Shown here in pieces: positions 1 through 11,376 of a stretch of 64,000 nucleotides of DNA (positions within the stretch are counted from its first letter, which is position 1; each line of letters begins with the position of its first letter). The DNA is taken from positions 9,734,001-9,798,000 of the forward strand of contig CM041465.1 in assembly GCA_023213395.1 (NCBI GenBank). Direction: 5' to 3'. Below the pieces are notes generated by a model, which searched no databases, was not told the DNA's origin, and saw nothing but the letters and a program-made list of their open reading frames with translations. The DNA comes from Cycas panzhihuaensis. Taxonomy: Eukaryota > Cycadophyta. Both the position numbers and the translations under genes were made by a program.

Positions 1-1150
1 AGGGTTGTCCCCTCTCATCTTATTTTCTCTATGACTTAAATCCCACTTCACACATCATATATAGTTTTATCACAAGAAATTAGACCTCATACACCTTCTC
101 CTAGAATGTCTAATATAACCCCTTCTTCTCAACACATTTCTTGTACTTGTCCCGTTCATCCTCATACTTCAATTACTTAGTCTCAAGCCTTGGGAGTTGT
201 TAATCTTACTTCTTCATTATATATTCCTAGACCCACTTTGCAACTGACCCCTTTTCCTTCATTCAATCTCATCCTTTCACAATATCCCATCCCTTAAACC
301 AACTTTATGGTTAACCCCATAGCTTGGTTTAACCCTTAATCTACTTTTGCATCTCATCCCATTCCCCAATAATAACTACAACAATCTATTCCTTTATCTA
401 TTTCATATACATCATCCTTGCCTCAACATCCTACTATGTTGAGGCCAAGGAGACCTTTTCTTGATTACATGAAATTCCCCTTTCTACTTGAAGTCCTTTT
501 GTCTTATATACCTCCATTTCTTCCTAAGTTGCCTAAACTTTTAGGTGACTCTTCTCAAGATCTTGCTTCCCATATATAGGCATTTACACTTATGTAGATT
601 TCATGCCGAATGATTACGTCATGATGTGCTTGTTCCCTAAATCACTTTAAGGTGATGCATTAAAATATTTTTATAGACTTCCTGTAGCTTCTGTCCTCTC
701 ATTCCAATAATTAATTGATTCCTTTATCAACTATTTTGATGTAGCGAGACCTTTTGAATCAAGCATCAAGTCCCTTTTAACCATTAAGTAAAACCACGAT
801 GAGATCTCTAGAGACTTTGTGAAAAGGTTTCAAGACCAAGTACATACTTGTCACTCACGTCTTGACTCTAGTCTCCTATTCAATCTATTTACTAATGCTT
901 TGAGGCCACATGTACACTTTGAAGATCTTAAACTTGGTCCTCAAACTTATGAAGAAGCTATTGATCATTACTTAGATTTGGAAACATTTGAAATTCAAGT
1001 TGGTATTAAGAAAGTTAGGAAACCTATTCCTTCCAAAAAAACTATTTAAATAATGACTGCTTCCTATCTCAAACCTATTTATAATCACCTAACTTCTTCA
1101 ATAAACAAAATACTTTCCCCTCTTATTTCCCTTTTATAAATTAAGTATGA
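1..1150 (+). pseudogene. Decayed Tat-type gag remnant (element E)
   Basis: Translated in pieces, this stretch follows the gag of the Tat elements elsewhere in the window. A Pro/Ser/Thr-rich N-terminal part (about 60-430) is followed by a segment encoding GDALKYFYRLPV-like residues near 650. The only sizeable open piece (819-1049, 76 aa) carries NALRPHVHFEDLKLG, which matches NALRPEVHVEVLKMG in the B2 gag core. Stops and frameshifts break it throughout. Its 5' part lies outside the window, and homology fades near 1150, where D appears to begin. No LTR is visible for it. The Tat gag assignment is fairly sure; the exact limits are not. Confidence 0.7.
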
Positions 1151-1793
1151 GATGCATTCATCAGTATGATAATCCAAAGAAATATATAATAATTTTAGCA
1201 TTTTTCTTTTTTCTTTGTTCTTTTATAGTTTTATATTTTTTTGGATTTTTATATTAGTATGTACATGATAGTTTATACTCATTACAAAGTAATGTGGTTC
1301 TAAAAAGAAAAAGATTACAAGAAGGAGCAAAAAATAGAAAATAAATAAAATATAAAAGGGAGTAAATAAAAGGTTTACTTATTCTATTCTTATAAATACA
1401 AAACCATCTAAAACAAATGGTAATAGGTTTATAAAAATAGAGAATCAAATAATATAACTATCTTAAAAGAAAGCACTCACATAATTCACATCATACTCTT
1501 AATAGATTATATAAACATAGAATAAAATCCATATCTATACAATATATCATGAAGAAAACATGTTATTTACCAAACGAAAGACTAGTCTCAATAAACAACT
1601 AGTCATCTGAGTATATTGGATTCCTTATTGGCTCCTTTGAGGGACAAGAAGATTTTAGGAACTTACCCCCTACCAAGATCCTCTATATCCCAAGATTCCC
1701 ATATGGGTCTATCTCTTTTAAATACTTCATTTCATTGTTTTAACATATCATCTTAACTCTCACACTCCTTAAATATTTATCTTCTAAAACCAA

Positions 1794-1866
1794 TAGTTTA
1801 TACTCTTTACAGAGTGGTAGTTTATACTCATTTTAGAGTAGTAGTTAATACTTATTATAGAGTGAG
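1794..1866 (+). repeat. Three imperfect 24-bp direct repeats
   Basis: Three consecutive units start with tagtttatactc or tagttaatactt and end with agagtg or agagta. Each unit holds a small inverted repeat (actc/gagt). A further single related piece (atagtttatactc) occurs near 1268. Function unknown. Confidence 0.6.
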
Positions 1867-3659
1867 GTGCCCCCAACTAAAAGTTGAAAGAATATGGTGT
1901 TTTTTAGGTAGACCTAGACTAGATATCTATCAATTAATAGGATATTTCTTTTATTTTAAATCTAGACTAGGAGATATAAAGTCTAAGAGGACCTAAGTAA
2001 CCATCTCTACCCAACTCCTAAGAAGGAGTGTCCACCTAGTTGTGTCATTTAATAAAGATATAATTGAATGTAACAATGGAAGGCTAAGATATATGGGGGT
2101 GATTGAATCTACTAACCTATACAGCCAGGTAAAGAAGTTCTGAGTTTAGAGCTACTCTGGCAATATCTCTCATATCCTTCCTAGAACTCCTTTCCTTTGA
2201 TTCTTTCAACCTTTGGAGTTTTACTTGAATGAAGGGAAGGGGATAGGTCATAGAAAAGGATTTGTTTATTTTTTGTTTGTGTTTTTATTTTTGTGATAAA
2301 AATAAAATACAAGATAATAAATGAGACTACAAAATCAATCCACCTAATTTTTAAGACACATGTAAGTAGGCTAAACGCATATGCATTATTTTGTTTTTCT
2401 TTTTTCAAAAGATGAAACATGCTAAAATTAGTATGAGACTATTTCTTTTGAATATAACACACACTCTATCAAGGAAAGAAAATCACTAGTATGACATGCA
2501 ATATAACATCTGACTATATATGCAAAATTTTAAGAAGTCCAATAATATGTAATATCAGTAAGAAGTTTTTTTTTATTTCAAATCCATGCTATTTTTCTTT
2601 TGAATGATGATTCTACAATGAAAAGGGAGATTTTAAAAACTATTTACTACTGTAGTAAATGATTTTTTAGACCATTAATAATGCATGCAACCATTCATAT
2701 CTCAAATGACAATTCTTATACAAGTAACAAACTAGACAATTTAGAGATTCTATTATAATTAGAGTAAAATGGTCTCCAAAGGGATCCTTGAACCTCTAAT
2801 AATCTAAAATATCTCATATATATCATTCACCAATTCTAATTTTATTTTTTCTTTTCAAATCAAAAGAGATGAAATAAGTAAAATCAAATAAGAGAAATAT
2901 CAAATCTTTTTTCCTATGCAAAAATCTTCGCTCAAAATAACACTTTTTCTTTCATTTGATCAAGTTTATCCAAAATCTTTCCTTAAAACTTGAAAAGGAA
3001 AAAACATAAAAAGCACCATAGTCTAAATAATAACCATAAACAAACCAAGGAGATAGCAAACCACTTGGAACTTGGACTACTAAAGAAGAATATGTGGAGA
3101 TAGCTATTTAGATAGTGAAGATATAACCATGCTTCATACTAGTCTATCCCCTTTTTACCCCACAAAGGGTTGACCTTTCAGCTAAAATTCCAAGTAAAAG
3201 TGAGTACAAAATCACCATAGATATCAATAGGAAAGAAGAGTAAAATTTTAGTAAACAACAAACTCCAACAAGGAGTGAAACCATAAGAACTTTCAATAGG
3301 AAAGATCTTATCAAGAACAAAAAGTTTTGAGGTTGAAAATCTTGAGGAAAATCATAAAACTTAAAGAACAAACCATCAAAATTTGAATATTAGTAGAAAA
3401 ACAACTTTAAACATCAAAAAATCTTCTTTATTTCACCCATTAGCATCGCAAAAGAAGTTTTCTAAGTAATAGTAACAAAAATCTTCAAAAGTATTTAAAA
3501 ACTCTCCAAGAAAGTTATTAAATCTTTTACTCTAAGGTCTCAACATTTTCTTAATAGATAATAATGATACTTAGGTTTATTTTAGGCACATAAAAGATAA
3601 GCTTGCATTAATTCTAGGCTATAACATGGAAATTTATAGCATTCTGATTAAGTTTTGCA

Positions 3660-3780
3660 TGTATAACAATTAAAAATATGACTAATCATGTTTTCTATAG
3701 GCCAAAAATATAATTTTACTCTAAAAACATGACTGGTTGCATTTTTGGCAGCACCAAAAATGTGACAAATTAGGAGATGA
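3660..3780. repeat. Short-period A/T array inside D LTR
   Basis: Segments containing catgtttt, aaaaatat, aaaaacatga, catttttgg and aaaaatgtga recur at roughly 20-bp steps. It occupies the position held by the 20-bp GTACC array in the LTRs of B and C, so I read it as a diverged version of that array. This is inference. Confidence 0.35.
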
Positions 3781-4226
3781 AAAATGGCTCATTAAAAGTC
3801 AAAAAAAAAAAAATTTAATCATAAAGTTAGGTACAAATGACTTTATTAATGAGGAAGGAGGCCCAAAATGTGATGAAAATGATAAGCACAAGCCTAAAAA
3901 CTAATAAAAAATGACAAACAAGGGTGAAATCAAGATAAAGAGATGAAAATATAAAAGACAAAGAAGGTTTTAAAAGAGAGAATGGACTAAAATAAATGTG
4001 AAAGAAAAATTTTAGTGCCATAAATATCATTCATTAGTAGGTAATAGTATAGACATACAATAAAACATCATTCATCATACATCATTAAACAAATTAATAT
4101 GCTACTTCATCAAAATAAGGCCTGACACAACATAAAACCAAGCTTATCATTACTTTCATATGAAACCATAAGAGAAGTATGCTAAAAGTTATAATGGTAA
4201 CTAAGAGGCTAAGTTTTAGTGAAACA

Positions 4227-4920
4227 TTTGTCCCCTTGATACCTGAAACTCTTACTTCATGAAGAAGGTAGGATGGTGAGAAGTGGCAATGATGAAAGTG
4301 AAAGATTCTCTATTGGAAGTCAATGAAACTTAAGACAAGGTATGTAAATGATAAGTTATTACCTTACAAGAACCTAGAATCTAATTAAACTAATTTTGAT
4401 ACTCTTACAAGGATGAATTAAAGAAAAGTCACCTAAGTGTCTACCCAAAAGGATTGGGTTCTTGACTGCTAAAGGAATATCATCTAAATCTCCTACCTAA
4501 AAGGATTGATTACTCTTCACCAAAGAAATGTTGTTTCAAAACTCCTACCTAAAAGGACTGGGTACATACTCACTAAACCATTGATCCATACCAAATTCCC
4601 GTAAATTGGATGGAACTTCAATGCTAAATGCACATAAATTAGATAGGTCTTCAATATACAATTGGTCATAGTTTATCTCTCTTTAACTATGTATCAGAGG
4701 GAAGTCTTTTTACTGAATTGGAAAGGATAGACTATCATAGTTTTTTAAGCTCATTAATAGGTGAATTTTTGGAGTAACCCATTATAGTTTAGCCTCATTA
4801 AGGGGATAAAGGCCTTTAGAGGTTGATTATCACAGTTTAACCTCATTAATAATCAAATTTCAGAGGGTTTCCTATCATAGTTTCATTTTGTTAATAGGTA
4901 AAAAGGACTTGGAGTGATAC
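4227..4920. repeat. D internal region with two tandem-repeat tracts
   Basis: At 4435-4590, three copies of ctacc(t/c)aaaaggattgg are spaced about 55-65 bp apart. At 4666-4920, five imperfect 46-48-bp units run in tandem, each with a core like atcatagtttaacctcatta. A sixth unit lies at 16810-16853 on the far side of the copia insertion. One copy of the same segment exists in B2 (35494-35539) and in B1 (about 21015-21060), between the 3' LTR and the second RNase H. This identifies the stretch as Tat 3' untranslated DNA in which a single unit was amplified. No coding sequence is seen. Confidence 0.6.
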
Positions 4921-5095
4921 CTATTAGATAAACATAATGATGGGAGTGAGAATTAAATCAATTCATTATTCAAGATGCAAGTACATATATACCATTAGGA
5001 TTTGTAACCACCCTGGAACCAACATGTAACCAACATATGTTAATGGTCATATTAGAGTACATAAGATATATTAACTTATAACCTAGGATAAAACA
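4921..5095 (-). repeat. Copia 3' LTR
   Basis: It matches the right LTR over about 165 bp, including the stretch with aattaaatcaattcattatt and the segment ccaacatgtaac. The outer end reads tattagataaac against tgttggataaac in the right copy, so the terminal dinucleotide has decayed. The inner end reads ggataaaaca. Confidence 0.8.
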
Positions 5096-5199
5096 TTATA
5101 TTCTAATACTCGCTCTTAATGTTTTATCCAACCAATCATATTTTGTCTTTAAGTATTTGAAATTTATCTCTTCTTAGTGGTTTGGTCAATATATCATTC

Positions 5200-6712
5200 A
5201 CTTATTCATTAGAGGGATAATAAACAAGATCTATTTATTTATTTTAAACCTTTTCCCTAATAAAATGATGTTGAACTTCAATATGTTTAGTTCTAGCATG
5301 GAACATCAGATTTTTGGTGAGCTTGATTATACTCTAATTTTCGCAGTAAAGTGTTGCTACTAACCTTTAAGGAGCTTTTAGATCTTTCATTGGTTGTCTA
5401 ATCCAAACAGCTTTAGTTTTTGTACTAACAACTAATTCGTACTCTGCTTTAGTTGATGACAATCCTATAGTGGCTTATTTTTTACTACTCCAAGAGATTA
5501 GTAAGGATCCTAGAAAGAAACAATACCTACTAGTTGATTTTCTTGGTTCTTTATCACTTGCCTAATCTGAGTTATAGGATCCTATTAATTGATCTGATGT
5601 CTCCTTTGGAAACATTAGCTTCAATTTAGTTATTCATTTAAGATGTCTTAAGATTCTTTTTCCTGCATTCCAATACCTTGTTCTTGGCTCGTTTATATAT
5701 CTAGATATTAAACTCATGGCAGATGTCAGGTCTAATTGTGGTGAGATAGATAAGGGTTCCAATAAGTTATCTACACAGAGTAGTATTAATATGGGATTCT
5801 CCTTCATCTAAAGCTAGATTGTAGTTTACTTCTATGGGAGTAGATCAAGGATTACGCTCTTCTATTGTAAACTTTGTCAACAAATCTTTGATGCATTTAC
5901 TTTGGCATAAAGTAACTAAATTAGCTTGTTGCTTAACTTGGATTCCTAGGTAATAGTTGAGGAGTCCTAAGTCAGTCACCTCAAATTTGTTTCTTAATTA
6001 CTTCTTTATGTTAGATAATGATTCGCCATCATCACCTATGAGGATCATGTCATCTACATAAACTACTATTGTACTTATTGCTCCATTTCTATTCTTTACA
6101 TATAGACTTGAGCCTGAGCTACTTCTTTGGAATCTATTTTTGTAAAGATGACTATCTAATTTAGTATACCATACATGGGGAGCCTATTTCAGTCCATATA
6201 GAGCCTTTTTTAGTTTATATACTAAATGCTCTTATCCTTCTCTAATGTAACCCTCTGGTTGAGACATGTATACCTCTTCTTTAATTTTCCCATTTAGGAA
6301 GCACTTTTCACGTCTAGCTGATATATTTTCCAATTCTTTTATGCTACTAGGGCTATAACTATTCTTACTATGTTTAACTTAGCTACCAGAGAAAAAATTT
6401 TCTTCATAGTCTATACCTATAATTTATGTATATCCCTTTGCAACTAGTCTTGTCTTATATATTTTAATCTTTTCATTAGGTCCTTTCTTAATTTACAAAC
6501 CCATTTATAATTTATAACTAATTTATTTGATGGAAGATCTACTAGTTCCTAGGTTTGATTTTTATTTATTGAATCCATATTAGCATCCATGGCCTTCTTC
6601 CACTCTATATGATTTTTGGCTTCAGTGATGGATTGTAGCTCTATATTATTGAATAAAGCTCTTGCCTTTTGGCTTCTAGTTCTATGAGGAAGTATTATAC
6701 CTTTACTTTCCT
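5200..6712 (-). pseudogene. Copia reverse transcriptase and RNase H, decayed
   Basis: On the - strand the RT catalytic segment reads VVYVDDMILIG, with YVDDM encoded at 6046-6060. The RNase H segment LSSTKAEYE is encoded at 5436-5462, and further left (about 5230-5290) comes HARTKHIEVQHHFIREKV, the usual C-terminal part of copia RNase H. The order integrase, RT, RNase H is diagnostic of Ty1/copia. No long frame survives; stops and frameshifts occur about every 100-200 bases. The catalytic aspartates of RT are still encoded, but the gene cannot give a full protein. Confidence 0.85.
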
Positions 6713-7096
6713 CTATAGTTTTGAGATACCATCTAGGAACTTTCTTATCTTTTTCTTATTCAACATTTGATTTCCTAAGGAGCCTTCTTCAATTTCTAGA
6801 ATGGAGTATGAGTATGATTCTTGAGGTGAAGAAAACCCTTTTGAGATTTCTTCTAAGGTTATATCAGACTCCTCTTCCATATAATTGCATGGTAGAGATG
6901 TTTGAGGTGTCTTCTCTATCACTTGGAATTTGCTTGTACTTCCTTCTTTGTCTTTCTCATTAAAAACAACATCCCAACTTACATATACCTTGTTGGTTTT
7001 TAGATCTATACACTTGTATGCCTTCGAGTTTTTTCTATATCTAATCATAATGTATTCCAGACTTTTTGAATCTAGCTTGGTTCTTTTCTTATCTAG
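6713..7096 (-). pseudogene. Copia integrase C-terminal part (left of A1)
   Basis: The frame encodes KRTKLDSKSLEYIMIRYR and then YKCIDLKTNKVYVSWDVVFNE, the segment that normally follows the copia integrase core. It is the continuation of the frame that stops at 13829 on the other side of A1. Removing A1 and one copy of tctag brings the two parts into one frame. The open frame runs 39 residues further into the A1 LTR, but that part is not copia. The acidic tail up to 6713 leads into RT. Confidence 0.85.
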
Positions 7097-8146
7097 TGAT
7101 CCAGGAGGATCTACCATATGTTTACAGGATGCAGAAAATTCTAGGCACTGGTATAACTGAACGAGATATGGCCAAATGGTATCAAAATTATATGAAATTT
7201 TGTATAAATGGAGAAGACACATCCCACTAGATGTGTACAAAAGATGGGGTTCAGAAAATATCATTTAATTAGAGTTCAAGCCTTGTTTTGGCATAAAATT
7301 AATCCCACAGCTAGCAGAAAAATAGAAAATATATATTATAATTATATGAATAGAAATATAGCCAAATGACATCCAAATGACCTAAAATTTTGAGGAAGTG
7401 GAGGAGACATGTGTTCCTATATGTGCACCAAATTTGAGTTAAATTGGAGTCTGTTAAGGTTAGTTACAAGCCACAACTTTTAAGAATTACATGAAGGCCA
7501 CTTGGACAGCAGAAAAATAGCAAATACATATTATTATTAAATGAATAAAAATGTAGTCAAATGACATCTAAATGAGCTAAAAATTTGAGGAAGCTAAGGG
7601 ACATGAATTCCTATACGTGTACCAAATTTGAGCCAAATTGGAGTACATTAAGATCTGTTACAAGCTATAACTTTTTAAGAATTACATGAAGGCCACTTGG
7701 ATAACATGCATTCTGGTGGTTAGTGGTTATACTTGCATGATTGCCACTTGTTAAACATGTAATTTTGGTTTCTTTCTATACATTAAGACCTACTACAGGT
7801 TGGAGAGGTGGTTCTTGGAGACTTGACTTGGGAAGCATCCTTGGAGAGGCATTTGGAGGGTTGGAGTCCCCCTTATGGTATAATTGTATCATTTATTCCT
7901 TGTAATTTTACCATTCTTTTGCTAGTTGATTTCTCCACCATTAAATGGAGATTTTCATAGTCTAATAAAAGTATTACTCCTCATACTTTTGGATCAATGC
8001 CAAGAATAAATGATTTGGTATAGAATTTTCCTTTCATGGGCTCATTGTTGTTTTGATGTTATTGAGATTTCTACACTAACTCCCAGGATCTTAAGGAGAA
8101 AAGGTTGATAATTGACTTCTTCACCAACTAATCTCTTTTGGGATTA
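7097..8146 (+). repeat. A1 5' LTR
   Basis: It starts TGATCCAGGAGG and ends GGGATTA, and matches 12777-13828 and 49433-50492 throughout. The promoter region reads tatacat at 7779-7785, where the two other copies have an intact tataaat, so this TATA box looks damaged. An AATAAA polyadenylation signal lies at 7964-7969. Confidence 0.93.
7150..7700 (+). repeat. About 180-bp repeat, three copies inside the A LTR
   Basis: Three tandem units (about 7160-7330, 7331-7515, 7516-7700) share caaatgacatc(c/t)aaatgacc or gagct, then a g/a-rich run, accaaatttgag and agaattacatgaaggccact. The first unit is the most diverged. The same triplication is in the 3' LTR (about 12840-13382) and in A2 (about 49505-50038), so it belongs to the family. 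Confidence 0.7.
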
Positions 8147-8151
8147 TATTT

Positions 8152-8164
8152 TGGTATCAGAGCC
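8152..8164 (+). other. A1 primer-binding site (tRNA-iMet)
   Basis: TGGTATCAGAGCC starts five bases after the 5' LTR and is the standard complement of the 3' end of plant initiator tRNA-Met. Confidence 0.92.
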
Positions 8165-8190
8165 TCTGATCTTTGTTGTAGGGATTTGAA

Positions 8191-9526
8191 TGGTACAAAG
8201 AAGGAAAGGATACAAAGAGAAAGGTGAAGACTTTCTTGTGTTGCAATCACCAAGAAGACAAAGAAAGAATCCAAGCACCATGGTCGAAAAGAAGATGGAG
8301 AAATTAGATTTGAAAAGCTTGAGAAGAACGTAGAAGCCTTGATGCAAATGATGACCCACCTTCTACCTCTAGTCAAAGGAAAAGGCAAAGAGAAGGAATT
8401 TGAAGGAGGATCCACATATGACCACAACCATGAAGAGGAAGAGGAGGAGACCTTAAAGCACTCTTTTGAAGAAAGCAAGGGTACTTCATCTCATCAACCC
8501 TTCAAGGTGGAGGCAAAATTGGATATTCCAACTTATGATGGAGAGGTAAATGCTGAAAAGTTGGACCATTGGTTGGATCAACTTGAAACCTACTTCATAA
8601 TTTATGCTTATAGTAATGCTCAAAAACTTTCATTTGCTAGGCTCAAGTTGTATAAACATGCATTGACATGGTGGAATGCATTTTTGAAGACTCATGATGT
8701 ATCTTCTTTTTCATGGAGGGATTTTAAGAAAATAATAAAGAAGCAATTCTACCCCATAGGTCATGAGGAAGACCAATGGGTCACTTGGCAATATTTACGC
8801 CAAGGGAGAGGTGTAAGTGTCCAAGACTATACTTCTTTATTTTTTAGGCATGACATGCTACTTGGTATTAATATGGATGAACATGTCACTCTTATGAAAT
8901 TCATTGGAGGATTACATGAATACATAAGGAAGGAACTAAGGCTTTTTAAGGTTCAATCCATTAGAGAAGCAAGTAGGATGGCTATGGCAATAGAAAGTAA
9001 AAGCAAGAAATCTACATTCATGTCTAAAGATTCTACTTTTACTTCTAATAAGTATGAAAAGAATCCTAAATTGCACTCATCTAAAAGGCAAGAAGGAAAG
9101 AAGAAAAGAACTAATTTTGTTAAAAGTTCTAACTATTGTGAGCATTGTGATATTAGTGGTCATATTACAGCAAAGTGTTGGAAGTTGCATCCAGAGATAA
9201 AGCCAAAGTATATCAAGGATATGGAATTAAGAAAGAAGGAAAAAGGGAAAGCACTACTTTCTGAGGTGGAGATTCAAAGTGAAGGAGAAGAAGAGAAGGT
9301 TACTCTACTTACAAATTATGAAGATGATGCTATAAGGGAGGAACTATTTCACTTGAGGCTTCAAGTAGGAAATAGTATGATTGGTGCCATTATAGATCCA
9401 GGGAGCCAAAAGAATTTGATCTCAGAAAGTTTGGTAAAGAGCATTGGGTTGGTAACTACTCCTCACCCTCACCCATATCCTCTTGGTTGGATCCATAAAG
9501 ATGTGAAAATGCAAATATCAAAGTAA
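8191..9526 (+). pseudogene. gag: A1 Gag (capsid and nucleocapsid), frameshifted near the start
   Basis: Gag forms the virus-like particle and binds the element RNA. The open part 8339-9526 carries a capsid-type retrotransposon gag domain (ALTWWNAFL to about MAMAIES) and a CX2CX4HX4C zinc knuckle, CEHCDISGHITAKC, encoded at 9137-9178. The start is uncertain. An ATG at 8191 opens a basic N-terminus in another frame, which ends after about 47 codons, and the main frame is already open upstream of 8339 with a coiled-coil-like LEKNVEALMQMM. A one-base change near 8300 probably separates them. Gag and protease share one frame, with a stop at 9524-9526. Confidence 0.85.
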
Positions 9527-9720
9527 TGTACACTTAAAATTTCCATCACTAATGATTTTGTTGATGAAGTAATATATGATGTGGTGCCATTAGATGTATG
9601 CCATGTTGTGCTTGGAAGTCCCTACTTGTAGGATCGAGATGCACTCTTCTATCGAAGGGAGAGAAAGTATCAGTTAACGAAGGATAACAAGGGCTTCATC
9701 ATAAAGGCCACAAAGAAGCA
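9355..9720 (+). pseudogene. A1 protease
   Basis: This aspartic protease, which cleaves the polyprotein, is marked by IIDPGSQKNLISESLV, with the active-site Asp codon at 9394-9396. Some chromoviruses have D-P-G instead of D-S/T-G. After the stop at 9524-9526 the frame continues with CHVVLGSPYL, the second protease signature, followed at once by a TAG where related proteins have a Trp. Two stops therefore cut the domain. Confidence 0.8.
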
Positions 9721-9721
9721 C

Positions 9722-10735
9722 TTGGATAAGATAGCATTAATTTCAGCTACTCAAGCAAAAAGGATGATCAATGCATGTGGTAAATTTGTCATCTTAATGG
9801 TAAGGAGAAAAGAAGAGCCAAGAGATGAAGAAGGTCCTTCTACTCACACTCTTCTTATATCACCTAAACAAATGCAACAAATTCAGGAGCTAAAGACAAG
9901 GTATGATATTCTATTTCAACATGTTGATGGGCTTCCACTAAAGAGAAAGATAGAGCATGAAATCACTCTTGTAGGAGATGCACCATTACCTACTGTTGCT
10001 TTGTATAGGCACTCCATTGTAGAGAATAATGAGATAAAGAGGCAAGTTGAGGAGTTGCTTGATCAAGGGGTCATAAGACCTTCATGTTCACCTTGTGGGT
10101 CACTAATTGTCTTGGTGCCTAAGAAGGATGGAGGATGGAGAATGTGTATAGACTTTCATGCTTTGAATAAAATTACAATTAAAAATTGCTACCCTTTGCC
10201 TCACATAGATGATTTGCTTGATCAAATTCAGCATGCTTGTTATTTTACTAAATTGGATTTGAAAAGTGGTTATCACCAAGTTAGGGTCAAGGAGGAGGAC
10301 ACATGGAAGACGACCTTCAAAACAAAGCAAGGACTCTTTGAATGGATGGTTATGCCTTTCGATTGTGTAATGCTCTGCAACATTCATGAGGCTAATGAAT
10401 GAAATGTTAAGGCCTTACTTGGTTAATTTTTGTTGTCTATCTTGATGACATTTTGATTTTCAGCAACACATGGGAGGAACATTTGCAGCACATAGAAGAA
10501 GTTTTAAAGACTATGGCTAAGCATCATTTGAAGTTTAATGTGAAGAAGTGTGAATTTGGCAAGGAAAACTTGATCTTTTTAGGCTTTGTGGTTGGAGGAG
10601 GAAAGTTGAGCATTGATCCACTCAAGACTCAAGCCATCCTCAAATGGCCTAGGCCAACAAACATCACAGAGGTGAGAAGTTTTTTAGGAGCTTGTCAATA
10701 CTTGAGAAAGTTTATTCTTCATTTCTCATAGGTTG
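9722..10735 (+). pseudogene. A1 reverse transcriptase
   Basis: The RT domain copies element RNA into DNA. Conserved blocks in order are VEELLDQGVIRPS, LVPKKDGGWRMCIDFHALN, YPLPHIDDLLDQI and FTKLDLKSGYHQVRV. The catalytic YLDD is encoded at 10438-10449, and the thumb block FLGFVVGGGKLSIDPLKTQAI follows. A frameshift near 10370-10400, just before the catalytic box, and stops at 10400-10452 split the gene. The residues of the active site are all still encoded. Confidence 0.9.
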
Positions 10736-10752
10736 CAACACCTCTACATGGA

Positions 10753-11376
10753 TTGACAAAATCTAGTAGAAAGTTTACTTGGGGTTCCAAGGAGGAAGAA
10801 TCTTTTTTTCTTTTAAAGAAGAAAATTTGTGAAGCACCAGTTTTGGCAATGCCAAATTTGCAAAGGCCTTTTGAAGTGGAAGCTGATGCAAGTGGAAATG
10901 TGATGGGAGCTGTCCTTATTCAAGATGGGAAGCCTATTGCTTACCATTCGGAAGTCTTCACCCCTCAAGTGAAGAACTACCCAACATATGATCGAGAAAT
11001 ATTCGCACTTCATCAAGCATGCAAGCATTGGAGGTCATACTTGTTCGGAAAAGAGGTTGTAGTTCATACCGATCATAAGCCTCTTTTTTTTACAAACTCA
11101 AAGTAAATTACAGTAAGCAAAACACATGAAGTGGATGAGTTATTTACAACAATTCAATATTGTAATTAAGTATAAAAAGGGATCTAATAATAAAATTACT
11201 GATATGTTATCTAGACCACCTTGTTCCACTTCTTCTTCTACTTTTGTTTGTAGTTCTCTTATGAGTTTGCAGGTGGAACCAATACATCATGAAGAGTACA
11301 AAGACTTGTACCATGAAGATGAAGCTTTGAAGAAAGAATTAGAGAACCTAGTGAAAGGAAGACCTTCCCAGCTTGC
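10753..11376 (+). pseudogene. A1 RNase H and connection
   Basis: The RNase H domain degrades RNA in the RNA-DNA hybrid. FEVEADASGNVMGAVLIQDG contains the first catalytic Asp, and YDREIFALHQACKHWRSYL contains the Glu. HTDHKPLFF follows, then after a frameshift near 11100 comes WMSYLQQFNIVIKYKKGSNN, which ends the domain with the DMLSRPP element. The two parts are in different frames, so the protein is broken. Confidence 0.88.

Larger units (their letters stand above)
1151..4226 (-). repeat. Probable 3' LTR of old Tat element D
   Basis: This is AT-rich, non-coding DNA. Its right end reads gtgaaaca at 4219-4226 and is followed by tttgtccccttgata, resembling the B2 LTR end (gggaaaca) followed by its polypurine tract (ctgcccccttgg). 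Downstream sequence also matches B2 (see the repeat array at 4666-4920). A short-period array at 3660-3780 sits about 450-550 bp inside that end, as in the B and C LTRs. I cannot place the left boundary; about 3.1 kb would fit the 3.26-kb LTR of C. The call is inferred from position and partial similarity, and most of the stretch has no recognisable match. Confidence 0.45.

Noticed and set aside
4435-4920. CRISPR-like regular repeats
   Set aside because: The units are tandem without unique spacers, imperfect, and lie in plant transposon DNA.
6721-7160. + strand frames opposite the copia integrase tail
   Set aside because: They are shadows of the decayed copia gene on the other strand and run over the A1 LTR border.
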